Source of the DNA: Candidatus Uhrbacteria bacterium GW2011_GWC2_41_11
GTDB lineage: Bacteria > Patescibacteriota > Patescibacteriia > UBA9934 > GWF2-40-263
Direction: 5' to 3'
NCBI GenBank assembly: GCA_000996355.1
Contig: LCAH01000014.1
Span: 1 to 38,424, forward strand
Length of the DNA stretch: 38,424 bases
Below the pieces are notes generated by a model. It was not told the DNA's origin. It searched no databases and saw only the letters and a program-made list of their open reading frames with translations. Positions 27,246-37,278 of this stretch are shown here, piece by piece. Within the stretch, counting starts at the first letter, position 1. Each line of letters begins with the position of its first letter. The translations under genes and the position numbers were made by a program.

Positions 27246-27250
27246 ATTCC

Positions 27251-27403
27251 TTATTTCTTTTTGGCTTGAACAGAAACTCGCTTGCGACCTCTGGCAATGC
27301 GGCGTTTCAATACATTTCTTCCAGCCGGTGTACTTGAACGTGCACGAAAACCATGAACACGAGCACGGCGACGTTTTTTAGGTTGATATGTTCGCTTTGG
27401 CAT
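27251..27403 (-). CDS. rpmH: 50S ribosomal protein L34
   Basis: Read directly from the sequence: [50 protein letters not shown] (below the ORF-track size cutoff). Confidence 0.97.
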   Translation of the reverse strand: MPKRTYQPKKRRRARVHGFRARSSTPAGRNVLKRRIARGRKRVSVQAKKK

Positions 27404-27570
27404 ATATCGTTATCCAACTCATTTTCTGAAAATATTTCCCCCATCTAACCACATCCTCCACAATTTATCAACTTCTTGCTCTTTTCCTCCTCCTTTCTGC
27501 TCTTGCCCCCCTGTGGACAATTAGTTTACACTAACCTCACTAAACCGTGAGACTTCTTGATCCTATACCT

Positions 27571-28986
27571 ATGAATACTAACGAACTTTGGCAAGCCGTC
27601 TTAGGAGAACTTGAGCTTAAACTCAGTAAGGCAAATTTTACGACATGGTTCAAAAATACATTCATATTAGTATATGAAAATCAGGAACTCGTGATTGGAG
27701 TTCCAAATACCTTTACAAAAGCCTGGCTTGAAAAAAAATATCATAGGGACATTACCAACCTTCTTCAACAATTTACCAGTGACCGCGTACGCAATGTTGT
27801 TTATCGAGTAGAAATAAAAACATCTCCCATGAATATTTCTATTTCGGATTATTCCCAAGAAATTTCAGATCAAACTGTTTCAGATGTTTCATTTCAACAA
27901 CCTGTTTTTTCTCAAACATTCACACTTCCATCTCTTCCACGTTCCTATTCTGAAACACCGGAACCATCCCTTAATCAAAAATACGCTTTTTCCAATTTTA
28001 TTGTTGGAAAACAAAATGAACTCGCTCATGCTGCTGCTCAAGCTGTTTCTATGCAACCTGGAGGTGTCTATAACCCTCTTTTTATCTATGGTGGAGTAGG
28101 ACTTGGAAAAACACATCTTCTACAAGCAGTTGGAAATGAAATTCAAAAAAGAGATCCTCAGGCAAAAATCCTCTATATTACCTGCGAAAATTTCACGAAT
28201 GACTTTATTCATGCCGTACGCACAGGTCGCGGAAAAGAATTTAAAGATATTTATCGAAATGTGGATGTTCTTCTTATTGATGACATTCAATTTATTACAG
28301 GAAAAGAAGGAACACAGGAAGAATTTTTTCATACATTCAATGCCCTTCACCAAAATAACAAACAAATTATTCTTTCTTCAGACCGACCACCAAAAGCAAT
28401 TCCTGCACTTGAACAACGTCTATCTTCTCGTTTTGAATGGGGAATGATGACGGATATTGGAAGTCCGGATTTCGAGACACGTATTGCTATTTTGGAAGCA
28501 AAATGCCGAGAAAAAAAATATCTTCTTGATGGAGAAATTCTCCATCATGTTGCCACAACCATTCAAAGCAACGTACGCGAACTTGAAGGAGCTTTAAATA
28601 AAATTATTGCCTTTCATCAATTCAAAAATATGATTCCAACTGTGGAAAGTGTGAAACCTATTCTCACAAGCTTTCAACCAACAAAAATGAAAAAATCTGT
28701 CACAACTCGACAGCTTATCCACACAGTCGCCCTCTACTACGATTTATCAATTGACGATCTTCTTGGAAAAAGCCGCGAAAAACGTCTTGCGTTTCCTCGT
28801 CAAATCATTATGTTTCTCATGCGAGAAGAAATGAAATGTAGCTATCCATCCATTGGAAATGAACTTGGTGGTCGTGATCACACAACAGCCATGCATGCTT
28901 ACGATAAAATCACAAATCAACTTACAAACGATGAACGACTTCAACATGATATTGAAACGATTCTCCAACGTTTATATGTCGTTTAA
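27571..28986 (+). CDS. dnaA: chromosomal replication initiator DnaA
   Basis: NPLFIYGGVGLGKTHLLQAVGNE, LLIDDIQFITGKE, ELGGRDHTTAMHAYDKI; synteny rpmH-rnpA<->dnaA-dnaN. Confidence 0.98.
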   Translation: MNTNELWQAVLGELELKLSKANFTTWFKNTFILVYENQELVIGVPNTFTKAWLEKKYHRDITNLLQQFTSDRVRNVVYRVEIKTSPMNISISDYSQEISDQTVSDVSFQQPVFSQTFTLPSLPRSYSETPEPSLNQKYAFSNFIVGKQNELAHAAAQAVSMQPGGVYNPLFIYGGVGLGKTHLLQAVGNEIQKRDPQAKILYITCENFTNDFIHAVRTGRGKEFKDIYRNVDVLLIDDIQFITGKEGTQEEFFHTFNALHQNNKQIILSSDRPPKAIPALEQRLSSRFEWGMMTDIGSPDFETRIAILEAKCREKKYLLDGEILHHVATTIQSNVRELEGALNKIIAFHQFKNMIPTVESVKPILTSFQPTKMKKSVTTRQLIHTVALYYDLSIDDLLGKSREKRLAFPRQIIMFLMREEMKCSYPSIGNELGGRDHTTAMHAYDKITNQLTNDERLQHDIETILQRLYVV

Positions 28987-29201
28987 ACTTTGGGGATAAA
29001 AAGAGTAAAACATGAGTGAATAAAAAAGAACAAAATTTTTCATTCACTCCTCCACACCGTTTCTTCCATACTTCTTTCACTTTTCCTCTTTGCTTTTTAC
29101 CGCTTGATTAAAGAGAAAAAAACAGTTTTCCACTCCATCCACACCCCCTACTATTACTACTATCAATTTTTAAAAATAACATAATAATATCGATTGGGCT
29201 T

Positions 29202-30341
29202 ATGAAGTTTTCCTGTATTAAAGATAATCTCTCCATTGGCCTAAGTATTACAAGCCATATTCCAACAAAAAATGCGAATCTTCCTATTTTGAATAATGTT
29301 CTCATGGTGGCAAAAAATGGTTCTGTTCGTTTAACGGCAACAAATTTGGAAATGGCGATCAGTTGTCTTATTCGTGGAAAAGTGGAAGAAGAAGGAGATT
29401 TAACTGTTCCGTCAAAATTATTTTCTGATTATGTGAGTCTTCTTCCAAATGAAAAGGTAAATATTCGTATTGAAGGACAGATGATGCTTGTGTCTTGTGG
29501 ATCATATAAGACAAAAATGAATGGCTTACCTGCCGCAGATTTTCCTCTTGTTCCTTCAATTACCGCAACGCGTTCATATCAGATTCCTGCAGAAAAATTT
29601 CGTCATACCCTTTCTCAAGTTTTGTTTGCTGTGGCTGCAAATGAGTCAAGACCTGAACTTGCAGGTGTGTTTATGAAATTTCACACTTCTTCTCCAGAGA
29701 AAGGAATAGTGACTTTAGCAACGACGGATTCTTATCGTCTCACGGAATGTCAGATTGGAGTGAACTCCAGTTCTTCAGAAGAAATATCTGTCATTGTTCC
29801 AGCAAAAACCATGGCAGAAGTAGGAAGAATTCTTTCTATTTTTCGTGATGATGTGGAAACACCTAGTGATCTTACGGTAAATCTTTCGGAAAATCAGATT
29901 GTCTTTGTATTTGGAACAGTGGAATTGATTTCGAGAACCATTGATGGAACCTATCCGGATTATCGACAAATTATTCCGAAAACATTTCAAACAGAAGCAA
30001 AGATTGATCGAGAAGATTTTATAAAAATAGTGAAAGCGGCAAGTTTGTTTTCGAAGTCAGGTCTTTTTGATGTAAATGTTGAATTTCAGCCAGGAGGATC
30101 TGTAACAGTGAGTGCAGTGGATGCCGCGCGTGGAGAAAATACAGCCTCTTGTTCTGCAAAAGAAATTTCAGGACAAGTAAATGCGGTAACACTCAATTAT
30201 CGTTATTTACTTGATGGACTTCAGGCATTAAATACAGACGATATTTCTTTTCAGATGATTGATGCAGCAAATCCGTGTGTTTTGAAGCCTGTATCCTCTT
30301 CGAATGAATATTTGTATATTCTTATGCCAATTCGGCAATAG
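29202..30341 (+). CDS. dnaN: DNA polymerase III beta subunit (sliding clamp)
   Basis: Three-domain clamp sequence, IDGTYPDYRQIIP, C-terminal LMPIRQ; downstream of dnaA. Confidence 0.96.
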   Translation: MKFSCIKDNLSIGLSITSHIPTKNANLPILNNVLMVAKNGSVRLTATNLEMAISCLIRGKVEEEGDLTVPSKLFSDYVSLLPNEKVNIRIEGQMMLVSCGSYKTKMNGLPAADFPLVPSITATRSYQIPAEKFRHTLSQVLFAVAANESRPELAGVFMKFHTSSPEKGIVTLATTDSYRLTECQIGVNSSSSEEISVIVPAKTMAEVGRILSIFRDDVETPSDLTVNLSENQIVFVFGTVELISRTIDGTYPDYRQIIPKTFQTEAKIDREDFIKIVKAASLFSKSGLFDVNVEFQPGGSVTVSAVDAARGENTASCSAKEISGQVNAVTLNYRYLLDGLQALNTDDISFQMIDAANPCVLKPVSSSNEYLYILMPIRQ

Positions 30342-30345
30342 AATT

Positions 30346-30891
30346 ATGCTTATTCTTCCAAAAGAACCACATATTTTACGATTAGCTGTTGGTCGGCTTT
30401 GGAATGGAAATGTTTCCACAGATGATCATTTAGCTTGTCTTTGTGAATTTTTTCAAAATGCAGAAGGAATTGTTGTACGGGTTATTATTCCGACATTACC
30501 AAACGAAAAGAAACCAAATATTTCTCGTGGATCTCGTTTGAATTCAATTGATGAATATGATTCTGTAAATATTTTGTTTGTTGACGAAGATAATCAGTAT
30601 TTGGAAGTCATTTTTGGATTAGGAGGATCTTATTTGGTAAGAGGGTTTGATACTCCTGGACATTTGATAACAGATTTTTCAAACGAATCTTTTTCTTTTA
30701 TCTATGAAAGAGACAAGGATTATATTTCTCATATGGAAATGTTGATTCCTTATGATTTTTTTCCAACACATTTAAAAGCAATAAATGCGTTTCTTTTTAC
30801 AAATGATCAGTGTTTAGCTTATCATCCCCTTTCAGGAGATGTATTAAATATTCATCAACCTTCTGTTTTCCCTTTTGTAAAAATGGAATAA
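30346..30891 (+). CDS. hypothetical protein
   Basis: 181-aa ORF directly after dnaN, followed by terminators; no recognised family. Confidence 0.65.
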   Translation: MLILPKEPHILRLAVGRLWNGNVSTDDHLACLCEFFQNAEGIVVRVIIPTLPNEKKPNISRGSRLNSIDEYDSVNILFVDEDNQYLEVIFGLGGSYLVRGFDTPGHLITDFSNESFSFIYERDKDYISHMEMLIPYDFFPTHLKAINAFLFTNDQCLAYHPLSGDVLNIHQPSVFPFVKME

Positions 30892-30894
30892 AAA

Positions 30895-30942
30895 AGACCT
30901 CAGATAAGAGGTCTAAAATAAACATTCTATTGGATGTTTATT
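30895..30942. terminator. two tandem hairpins between convergent genes
   Basis: AGACCTC agataa GAGGTCT, then AATAAACAT...ATGTTTATT plus T tract. Confidence 0.7.
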
Positions 30943-30944
30943 TT

Positions 30945-33905
30945 TTATTGGGTTGTAAATGGATTTAATTCTGATATGACAGGAACAGACGCAGGAATTG
31001 TTTCTGTATTCGTGTTTTCTGTTTTAGAAGCAATCTGACTGGAAGGGGAAGTTATGTGAACAATAATTCCTGGTGTTTCTGTTCTTCCATTTTTTCCTTC
31101 TGCTTGGGCGGAAAGAACCCAATCACCATTGCTTGGAAGTATCCATGAAACCGTGAGAAATGGAGATTCTGGATGAGAAATATGTTCAATAAGTGTTCGA
31201 TTATTTTTTCCAGGTTGTTCTACATAAACACTGACAGATTCATAATCAGCTGGTTTATCCATAGATATAACAACCGTAAACTGACTTTGAACACGTTCGA
31301 TTGTTTGTCCATTATTTGGGTCTGTAATAAGAAATTTTCTGGAACCTCCTTCTGATCGAAGACGAATACCTACAGAAGACGAACCCATGTTATCAACGTC
31401 GTCATAGGCAACTGCTTTAATAGTATGATATCCGCGTCCAACACTAGAAGGAATTGTTGTTTCAAATGTATATGGAGCGTTTGCATCTTGTCCAAGATAA
31501 TATCCATCAATATAAAATTCGACTCGTTGAATTCCTCTTGGGGCAGACGCATTGACTTGGATTGAAATATTTCTTGATTCAAAAGAAACATCTTGTCCAG
31601 GAGATTCAATGGAAACAGAAGGAAAATGAGCTGGAATATGAACATCGTCAAATTCAGTTGGTGCGGTTCCTTGTTGAATTTTTACCCCTGTTCGTTCTTC
31701 TTCACGGCGCATCCAATCTTGAATTCCTTTTTCCCAAGATTCGTAATATGGATCATCTGCTGGATTGTTTGGGGGAGGTCCAAGTGGGTTATCTTTTTGA
31801 ATGTAATGGAGGATAGAATGATATTCTGCAAATGTTTTTTCTTCTCGATAGGAAGCTGGAGTATATTCGGTTGCTAATTTTTGAGATGCACGGTCGATCG
31901 TCACTGTTTCCTGATGGAGACGACCATCAAGAATATCTTTTCCTGTAACAGGAATTTCTGGGGCTGTGAATGATTCAGGAGGTTGAGAAGCGAGCGCTTG
32001 ACTCATAAAGGCGTTCCAGATAGGTGCTGCAACCACAGAGCCGTCTGCACCGCGAGACATGGCTGTATTGTTGTTGTTTCCAACCCAAACACCTGCAACA
32101 AGCGATGGAGTATATCCAACAGTCCAAGCATCATGAAAATTGTTTGTTGTTCCTGTTTTAACAGCAACCGGACGATCCGAAAGTCGAAGTTGTGAAGCTG
32201 CTCCAAAAATGTATGATCGTGCTTCTGTATCTGAAAGAACATTGGAAATCATCCGAGCATTATTTTCCTTCATCACACGTTTACCTTCCTCGGGTTTCCA
32301 TTCTTCCAACACATTTCCTTTTGCATCTTCGACTTTCAAAATAGCAATAGGTGCTCGAACAATCCCTTCGTTTGCAAATGTGGCGTAGGCATTTACATGT
32401 TCGAGAAGCTTTACTTCCGCTCCTCCAAGAACAACAGCAAGACCGAAGCGTGAGCGGTCTCCTAGTGTTGTATATCCAAGTTCTTCAGCAAAACGGAGTG
32501 TTTGATCTAATCCAACAAGGTAAAGAATTTTTACGGCAGGAATATTCAAAGATCCTTGAAGAGCTTTGCGTGTGGTTAAAGGGCCATTTTCTTTGAGATT
32601 GTAGTTATTTGGGGAATAAATGCCTGTTGGAGTAGGAAAATCTGTTTTTACATCCCAAAGAACCGTATTTGGGGTGTATCCCTTCATAAAAGCAGCTGTA
32701 TACACAATAGGTTTAAAACTGGATCCAGGTTGTCGAGGACGAAGAGCAACATTGACTTGGCCATCAATGGAATCATCAAAAAAATCTTTTGATCCAACCA
32801 TGGCAAGAATTTGAGAGGTTTTTGGATCAATAGCAACAAGAGATGCGTTGTTAAATTGATAAGATTCTCCTTTTGCTTCTACTCCTTTTGTGACTTCTGT
32901 TTCTGCAATGATTTGTTTTTCAAAATCAAGAGAGGTAATCACTTTCAATCCTTGTTCTTCTACCTCTCTCTGTCCATATGTATCCTCAAGAAGCTGTTTT
33001 ACATAAAAAACAAAGTGAGGCGCAGAAATATTTGTCACTTGTGTTTCCAGAGTTATTTTTTCTAATTTTGCTTGAGTTGTCTCATCAGATGTAATAAATC
33101 CAAGTTCAGCCATGCTGTCGAGAATCCAATTTCGGCGGGCAAGAAGAAGGTCTGGATTGTTCAAAAATGTTGTTGGACGCTGTGGAAGAGCCGCAAGGGT
33201 AGCTGCTTCTGCAAGGGTCAAATTTTTTACATCTTTTTTTAAATAATGTTGAGAAGCAGCTTGAATACCGTAATTGGTTGAACCGTATGGAATTTCATTA
33301 AAATAAATTTGAAGAATTTCGTCTTTGGAATATCTTCGTTCAATTTCAATAGAAAGAATAAGTTCTTTTATTTTTCTGGAAATTTTCTTTTCACTGGAAA
33401 GGATCGCTTGTTTAACTAACTGTTGAGTGAGGGTTGAACCACCATATCTATTTCCGTGCAAATTCTGCCAAACAGCTCGCAAAATTCCTTTCACACTAAA
33501 CCCATGATGTTCACAAAATGTACGATCCTCAGCAGCAATAGTTGCTTGAACAGCAAACAAAGGAATTCCTTCCGGATTTATTTCTGTTTTTTCTTTATTG
33601 CAAAATGACTGAGCAAGTTGTACAAGCGTACGATTTTCATCCCCATGAATTTCGTAAAGGAGATGTTCTCCTGTGCGATCATAAATTTTAGTGCTTTGAA
33701 TCACTGTTCGGTCTGAAAGAGTGTTTGGATCCGGCAGATCGTGACTTACATATGCTATAAGAGCGAGTACACCAACAGATCCAACTAATCCGAGCGCAAT
33801 AAAAAGAAGAACAAGATTTTTAAATAGACCTTGAGGAAGACGTTTAAACCACGAATGACTTACATGATGACGCCAAGCATGAAGTCGGTTTGGAGTATGA
33901 GACAT
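30945..33905 (-). CDS. penicillin-binding protein 1A (glycosyltransferase/transpeptidase) with C-terminal Ig-like domain(s)
   Basis: Transglycosylase motifs AAEDRTFCEHHGFSVKGILRA and YGGSTLTQQLVKQ; transpeptidase motifs RQPGSSFKPIVYTAAF and VKTGTTNNFHDAW; C-terminal VSIESPGQDVSFESRNISIQVNASAPRGIQRVEFYIDG. Confidence 0.96.
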   Translation of the reverse strand: MSHTPNRLHAWRHHVSHSWFKRLPQGLFKNLVLLFIALGLVGSVGVLALIAYVSHDLPDPNTLSDRTVIQSTKIYDRTGEHLLYEIHGDENRTLVQLAQSFCNKEKTEINPEGIPLFAVQATIAAEDRTFCEHHGFSVKGILRAVWQNLHGNRYGGSTLTQQLVKQAILSSEKKISRKIKELILSIEIERRYSKDEILQIYFNEIPYGSTNYGIQAASQHYLKKDVKNLTLAEAATLAALPQRPTTFLNNPDLLLARRNWILDSMAELGFITSDETTQAKLEKITLETQVTNISAPHFVFYVKQLLEDTYGQREVEEQGLKVITSLDFEKQIIAETEVTKGVEAKGESYQFNNASLVAIDPKTSQILAMVGSKDFFDDSIDGQVNVALRPRQPGSSFKPIVYTAAFMKGYTPNTVLWDVKTDFPTPTGIYSPNNYNLKENGPLTTRKALQGSLNIPAVKILYLVGLDQTLRFAEELGYTTLGDRSRFGLAVVLGGAEVKLLEHVNAYATFANEGIVRAPIAILKVEDAKGNVLEEWKPEEGKRVMKENNARMISNVLSDTEARSYIFGAASQLRLSDRPVAVKTGTTNNFHDAWTVGYTPSLVAGVWVGNNNNTAMSRGADGSVVAAPIWNAFMSQALASQPPESFTAPEIPVTGKDILDGRLHQETVTIDRASQKLATEYTPASYREEKTFAEYHSILHYIQKDNPLGPPPNNPADDPYYESWEKGIQDWMRREEERTGVKIQQGTAPTEFDDVHIPAHFPSVSIESPGQDVSFESRNISIQVNASAPRGIQRVEFYIDGYYLGQDANAPYTFETTIPSSVGRGYHTIKAVAYDDVDNMGSSSVGIRLRSEGGSRKFLITDPNNGQTIERVQSQFTVVISMDKPADYESVSVYVEQPGKNNRTLIEHISHPESPFLTVSWILPSNGDWVLSAQAEGKNGRTETPGIIVHITSPSSQIASKTENTNTETIPASVPVISELNPFTTQ

Positions 33906-34097
33906 AGTTGACAACAAAAAATCGGCATTTGATTAGCTTATTTTAGCAAAAAAATGACTTATTCGTCCAGAGATTGTTTTTGGGAGATATTTTTTTATTT
34001 TTGTTTTTTGTTTGATATAACCTTTGACAAAAAAGATAAAATCTGGTAATATATTCGGGCTTCCCTGTAATAGGGAATTTTTTAATTGGATTTTACT

Positions 34098-34616
34098 ATG
34101 TTCAATTTGAGTCGCTTTAGAAGGACATGGAAGAGATATCCGTTTGAAGTTGGAATGATTTTTCTTGTAACGGTCTTTATTTTTGATCTTTTTTCTGCCG
34201 GAATGGCAAATGCGGTCGTTGATTTCGGACCATATATTTCTTCAGATCATCCACTTGTATTAGAAATAGAAGCAATGGAGAACGAAACAAAACCATTCGG
34301 AAAACTTCCGCAAGCCGGAGAACGGGCAAAACGAATCATGAAGATTCCTGTGACTGCCTATAATAGTCTTCCAGAACAAACAGATGACACTCCGTTTATC
34401 ACAGCATCCGGAACTCAAACTCGTTGGGGAGTTGTTGCAGCAAATTTTCTTCCCATTGGAACAAGAGTTCGATTTCCTGAATTGTATCCGGGACAGAATT
34501 TTTATGTCGAAGATCGCATGAATGCGAGATATAACAAACACGCAGATATTTGGATGGAAGAATTAGCTGATGCACGAAATTTTGGCTCTCAATGGACAAC
34601 GATTGAGGTTTTCTAG
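34098..34616 (+). CDS. membrane-anchored 3D-domain protein
   Basis: N-terminal transmembrane helix; VTAYNS...TPFITASGT...GVVAANFLPIGTRVRFP...YVEDRMNARYNKHADIWM. Confidence 0.82.
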   Translation: MFNLSRFRRTWKRYPFEVGMIFLVTVFIFDLFSAGMANAVVDFGPYISSDHPLVLEIEAMENETKPFGKLPQAGERAKRIMKIPVTAYNSLPEQTDDTPFITASGTQTRWGVVAANFLPIGTRVRFPELYPGQNFYVEDRMNARYNKHADIWMEELADARNFGSQWTTIEVF

Positions 34617-34645
34617 TAGGATAAGGTGGCTTGAAATTGTCATCA

Positions 34646-34722
34646 GGCCACGTGGCGAAGTTGGTTAACGCGACGGTCTGCAAAACCGTTATGCGCCGGT
34701 TCAAATCCGGCCGTGGCCTCCA
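34646..34722 (+). tRNA. tRNA-Cys (anticodon GCA), CCA encoded
   Basis: Acceptor GGCCACG/CGTGGCC, anticodon arm ACGGT-CTGCAAA-ACCGT, T arm GCCGG TTCAAAT CCGGC, U73 discriminator typical of Cys. Confidence 0.97.
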
Positions 34723-34723
34723 C

Positions 34724-34753
34724 AAAAAGACACCTATAGAAAGGTGTCTTTTT
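34724..34753. terminator. intrinsic terminator
   Basis: AAAAAGACACC...GGTGTCTTTTT. Confidence 0.8.
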
Positions 34754-34772
34754 GTTTGATTTATCTCATTGA

Positions 34773-35243
34773 TTAGATTCCTTGTTCTTCTTGTACTTCA
34801 GCCACAATATCTAATAAATCGTGATTAACGAGATTTTTTGGAATAAAAAGATTCGTACATTTAAGAAGTTGAATATGTAAAGATTCTTTGAGTTCATTTT
34901 CTTGTTCTTCTGGAACTGTAAAAACAAGTACTTCAAATTCTTGATTTTGGAGTCGTTTCATTAATTCGTTATTCAAGTGAGTATAGAGGTGATCTTCTGT
35001 GACATGTTTTTTCCATGTATCGTGTGCATCATCATTAGATCGCATAACCGTTTGACCTGCTCCTCCGGAAAGTTCAATAGATATTCCATCTCCTGCAACC
35101 TGTTCAAGTTCTGAGGAAACATCAATCTCTCCTTTTTCTTCAATCATTCGGTTATTTGCAAGAAAAAATTTTGCATGGAGTGTATTTGTAACAACAAGAA
35201 GGGTTGGTTTCGAAAATGCTCGATATTCAGATGGAATTTGCAT
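34773..35243 (-). CDS. host-attachment/baeRF-like hypothetical protein
   Basis: TLLVVTNTLHAKFFLANN...HDTWKKHVTEDHLYTHLNNELMKRL...LVFTVPEEQENELKESL; tentative fold match only. Confidence 0.6.
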   Translation of the reverse strand: MQIPSEYRAFSKPTLLVVTNTLHAKFFLANNRMIEEKGEIDVSSELEQVAGDGISIELSGGAGQTVMRSNDDAHDTWKKHVTEDHLYTHLNNELMKRLQNQEFEVLVFTVPEEQENELKESLHIQLLKCTNLFIPKNLVNHDLLDIVAEVQEEQGI

Positions 35244-35371
35244 AAAGAAAAGAAGTTTTAAGATAACACAAGTATTATAGTCAAATGAGAAGAAGATAGA
35301 TAGAATACAAAAGCTTGCATCTTGTGTATTTGTCTTGTTAGATACTCATTCGATTTGAACGTTATTGAATT

Positions 35372-36571
35372 ATGTCAAAACACTTTGTTTATCTTGATCA
35401 TGCAGCTGCGACCCCTTTGGATCCGTATGTTTTTGATGTTATGAAACCTTATTTAAAAGAGGTTTGTGGAAATCCCTCAAGTTTTCATACGGTTGGAAAA
35501 CAAGCAAAAGATGCAATTGAAGTAAGTCGGGAAACGATGGCTCGTCTTTTGAGTGCACGTCCAGATGAGATTCTTTTTACTTCTGGTGGAACAGAATCAG
35601 ATAATCTTGCGATTCTTGGAAGTGCACGAGCAAACAAAGAACATGGTCGTCATTTGATTACAACAGCCATTGAACATCATGCAGTACTTGAAGCTTGTAC
35701 CTATCTCCAAAAGAAAGAAGGGTTTGAACTGACGATTCTTCCGGTCAATACTTTTGGTCTTGTTGATCCGGATCAGGTTGCGCAAGCATTGAGACCAGAT
35801 ACTATTTTCGTTTCTGTAATGATGGCAAATAATGAAATAGGAACCATTCAACCAATTGCAGAAATAGGAAACATTATTCGAAAATTTCGTGGATCAAATG
35901 CTTTTCCTCTTTTTCACACTGACGCGTGTCAGACAGTAGGTACGTTTGATTTAAACATTGAACGTCTCCATGTAGATCTTTTAACGCTCAATGGTTCAAA
36001 AATGTATGGTCCAAAAGGAATTGGTGCTTTGTATATGAGGCGAGGGATAAAATTACAACCATTGCAGTTTGGAGGTGCTCAAGAGCGGGGAATTCGACCT
36101 GGAACCGAACATGTGGCTGGAATTGTGGGACTTGCGAAAGCGTTTGAACTTGTGCAACAAGATCGTGAAAAAGAAAATGAACGGCTTGTAAGACTGCGAG
36201 ACATGTTAATTCGTGGTATTCTCGAACATATTCCAAAAACACGATTGAATGGTGATCCAAAAAAACGTCTTCCAAATAATGTCAATATTTCTTTTTTGGA
36301 TATTGAAGGAGAGGCACTCATTCTCTATCTCGATGCAAAAGGCATTTATGTTTCAACGGGTTCAGCGTGTGCAAGTGCATCTCTTGATCCAAGTCATGTG
36401 ATTTTAGCACTTGGTGTTCCATATGAAGTCGCTCATGGTTCTGTTCGGTTTACACTCGGACACTCCACAACAGAAAAAGATATTGAATATGTTTTAGACG
36501 TCTTGCCTCATCTTGTGGAAAAATTGCGTGTGATGAGTCCTGTTCATGTTGAGGAAAAATATTTCACGTAA
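35372..36571 (+). CDS. nifS: cysteine desulfurase (NifS/IscS)
   Basis: YLDHAAATPLDP, TSGGTESDNLAI, HHAVLEAC, HTDACQTVG, NGSKMYGPKGIGALY, STGSACASASLDPSHV. Confidence 0.96.
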   Translation: MSKHFVYLDHAAATPLDPYVFDVMKPYLKEVCGNPSSFHTVGKQAKDAIEVSRETMARLLSARPDEILFTSGGTESDNLAILGSARANKEHGRHLITTAIEHHAVLEACTYLQKKEGFELTILPVNTFGLVDPDQVAQALRPDTIFVSVMMANNEIGTIQPIAEIGNIIRKFRGSNAFPLFHTDACQTVGTFDLNIERLHVDLLTLNGSKMYGPKGIGALYMRRGIKLQPLQFGGAQERGIRPGTEHVAGIVGLAKAFELVQQDREKENERLVRLRDMLIRGILEHIPKTRLNGDPKKRLPNNVNISFLDIEGEALILYLDAKGIYVSTGSACASASLDPSHVILALGVPYEVAHGSVRFTLGHSTTEKDIEYVLDVLPHLVEKLRVMSPVHVEEKYFT

Positions 36572-36575
36572 ATGT

Positions 36576-37247
36576 ATGAATTATCAACAACTTCCACAAT
36601 CTGGAAAGACAGGTGATGTATCTTCAAAGGATGGAACAAAATCTTGGTTTTATAGTGATATTGTCAAAGACCACTTTTTTCATCCCCGAAATTTTATGCA
36701 TGAGGATGGAGACACTTCGATATATAATGCGATTGGAAAAGTAGGTTCTCCTGCTTGTGGAGATGAATTGCGTGTTTGGATGAAAGTAGATCCAAAAACG
36801 GAATGTATTCTTGATTTCCGTTGGCAAACATTTGGATGTGGAAGTGCGATTGCTTCAACTTCGATGTGTTCGGTGATGGTGACGGAAAATGACGGTATGA
36901 CCCTTGAAGAAGCGCGTGCTATGAAACCGCAAGATATTATGGAGCGGTTAGGAGGTCTTCCTGCAAGAAAATTTCACTGTTCTGTTTTGTGTGACAAAGC
37001 ATTGCGAGACGCTATTAATGATTTTTATCGTCGCATAGGAAAGCCAGAAAAAATCATCAAAGAAGCATCAAGAATGATTGATCCAATTTCAAAAGTCACA
37101 GATCATGATATTGAAGAAGCAGTTCTTGAAGGAGCACAAACATTGGAAACGGTTCAAGCAAAAACAAAAGTGGGTATTGGAAATCCTGGAGTATTGCCAG
37201 CAGTAGAAGAACTGATTCGTTTTTATCGAGAAAAGTATTTTGGATAA
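36576..37247 (+). CDS. Fe-S cluster scaffold, IscU/NifU-like
   Basis: DHFFHPRNFMHE..., GSPACGDELRVWMKV, TFGCGSAIASTSMCSVM, HCSVLCDKALRDAI; directly after the cysteine desulfurase. Confidence 0.92.
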   Translation: MNYQQLPQSGKTGDVSSKDGTKSWFYSDIVKDHFFHPRNFMHEDGDTSIYNAIGKVGSPACGDELRVWMKVDPKTECILDFRWQTFGCGSAIASTSMCSVMVTENDGMTLEEARAMKPQDIMERLGGLPARKFHCSVLCDKALRDAINDFYRRIGKPEKIIKEASRMIDPISKVTDHDIEEAVLEGAQTLETVQAKTKVGIGNPGVLPAVEELIRFYREKYFG

Positions 37248-37278
37248 AAATTTTGGTTGTTTTTAGTCATCTCTTTCT

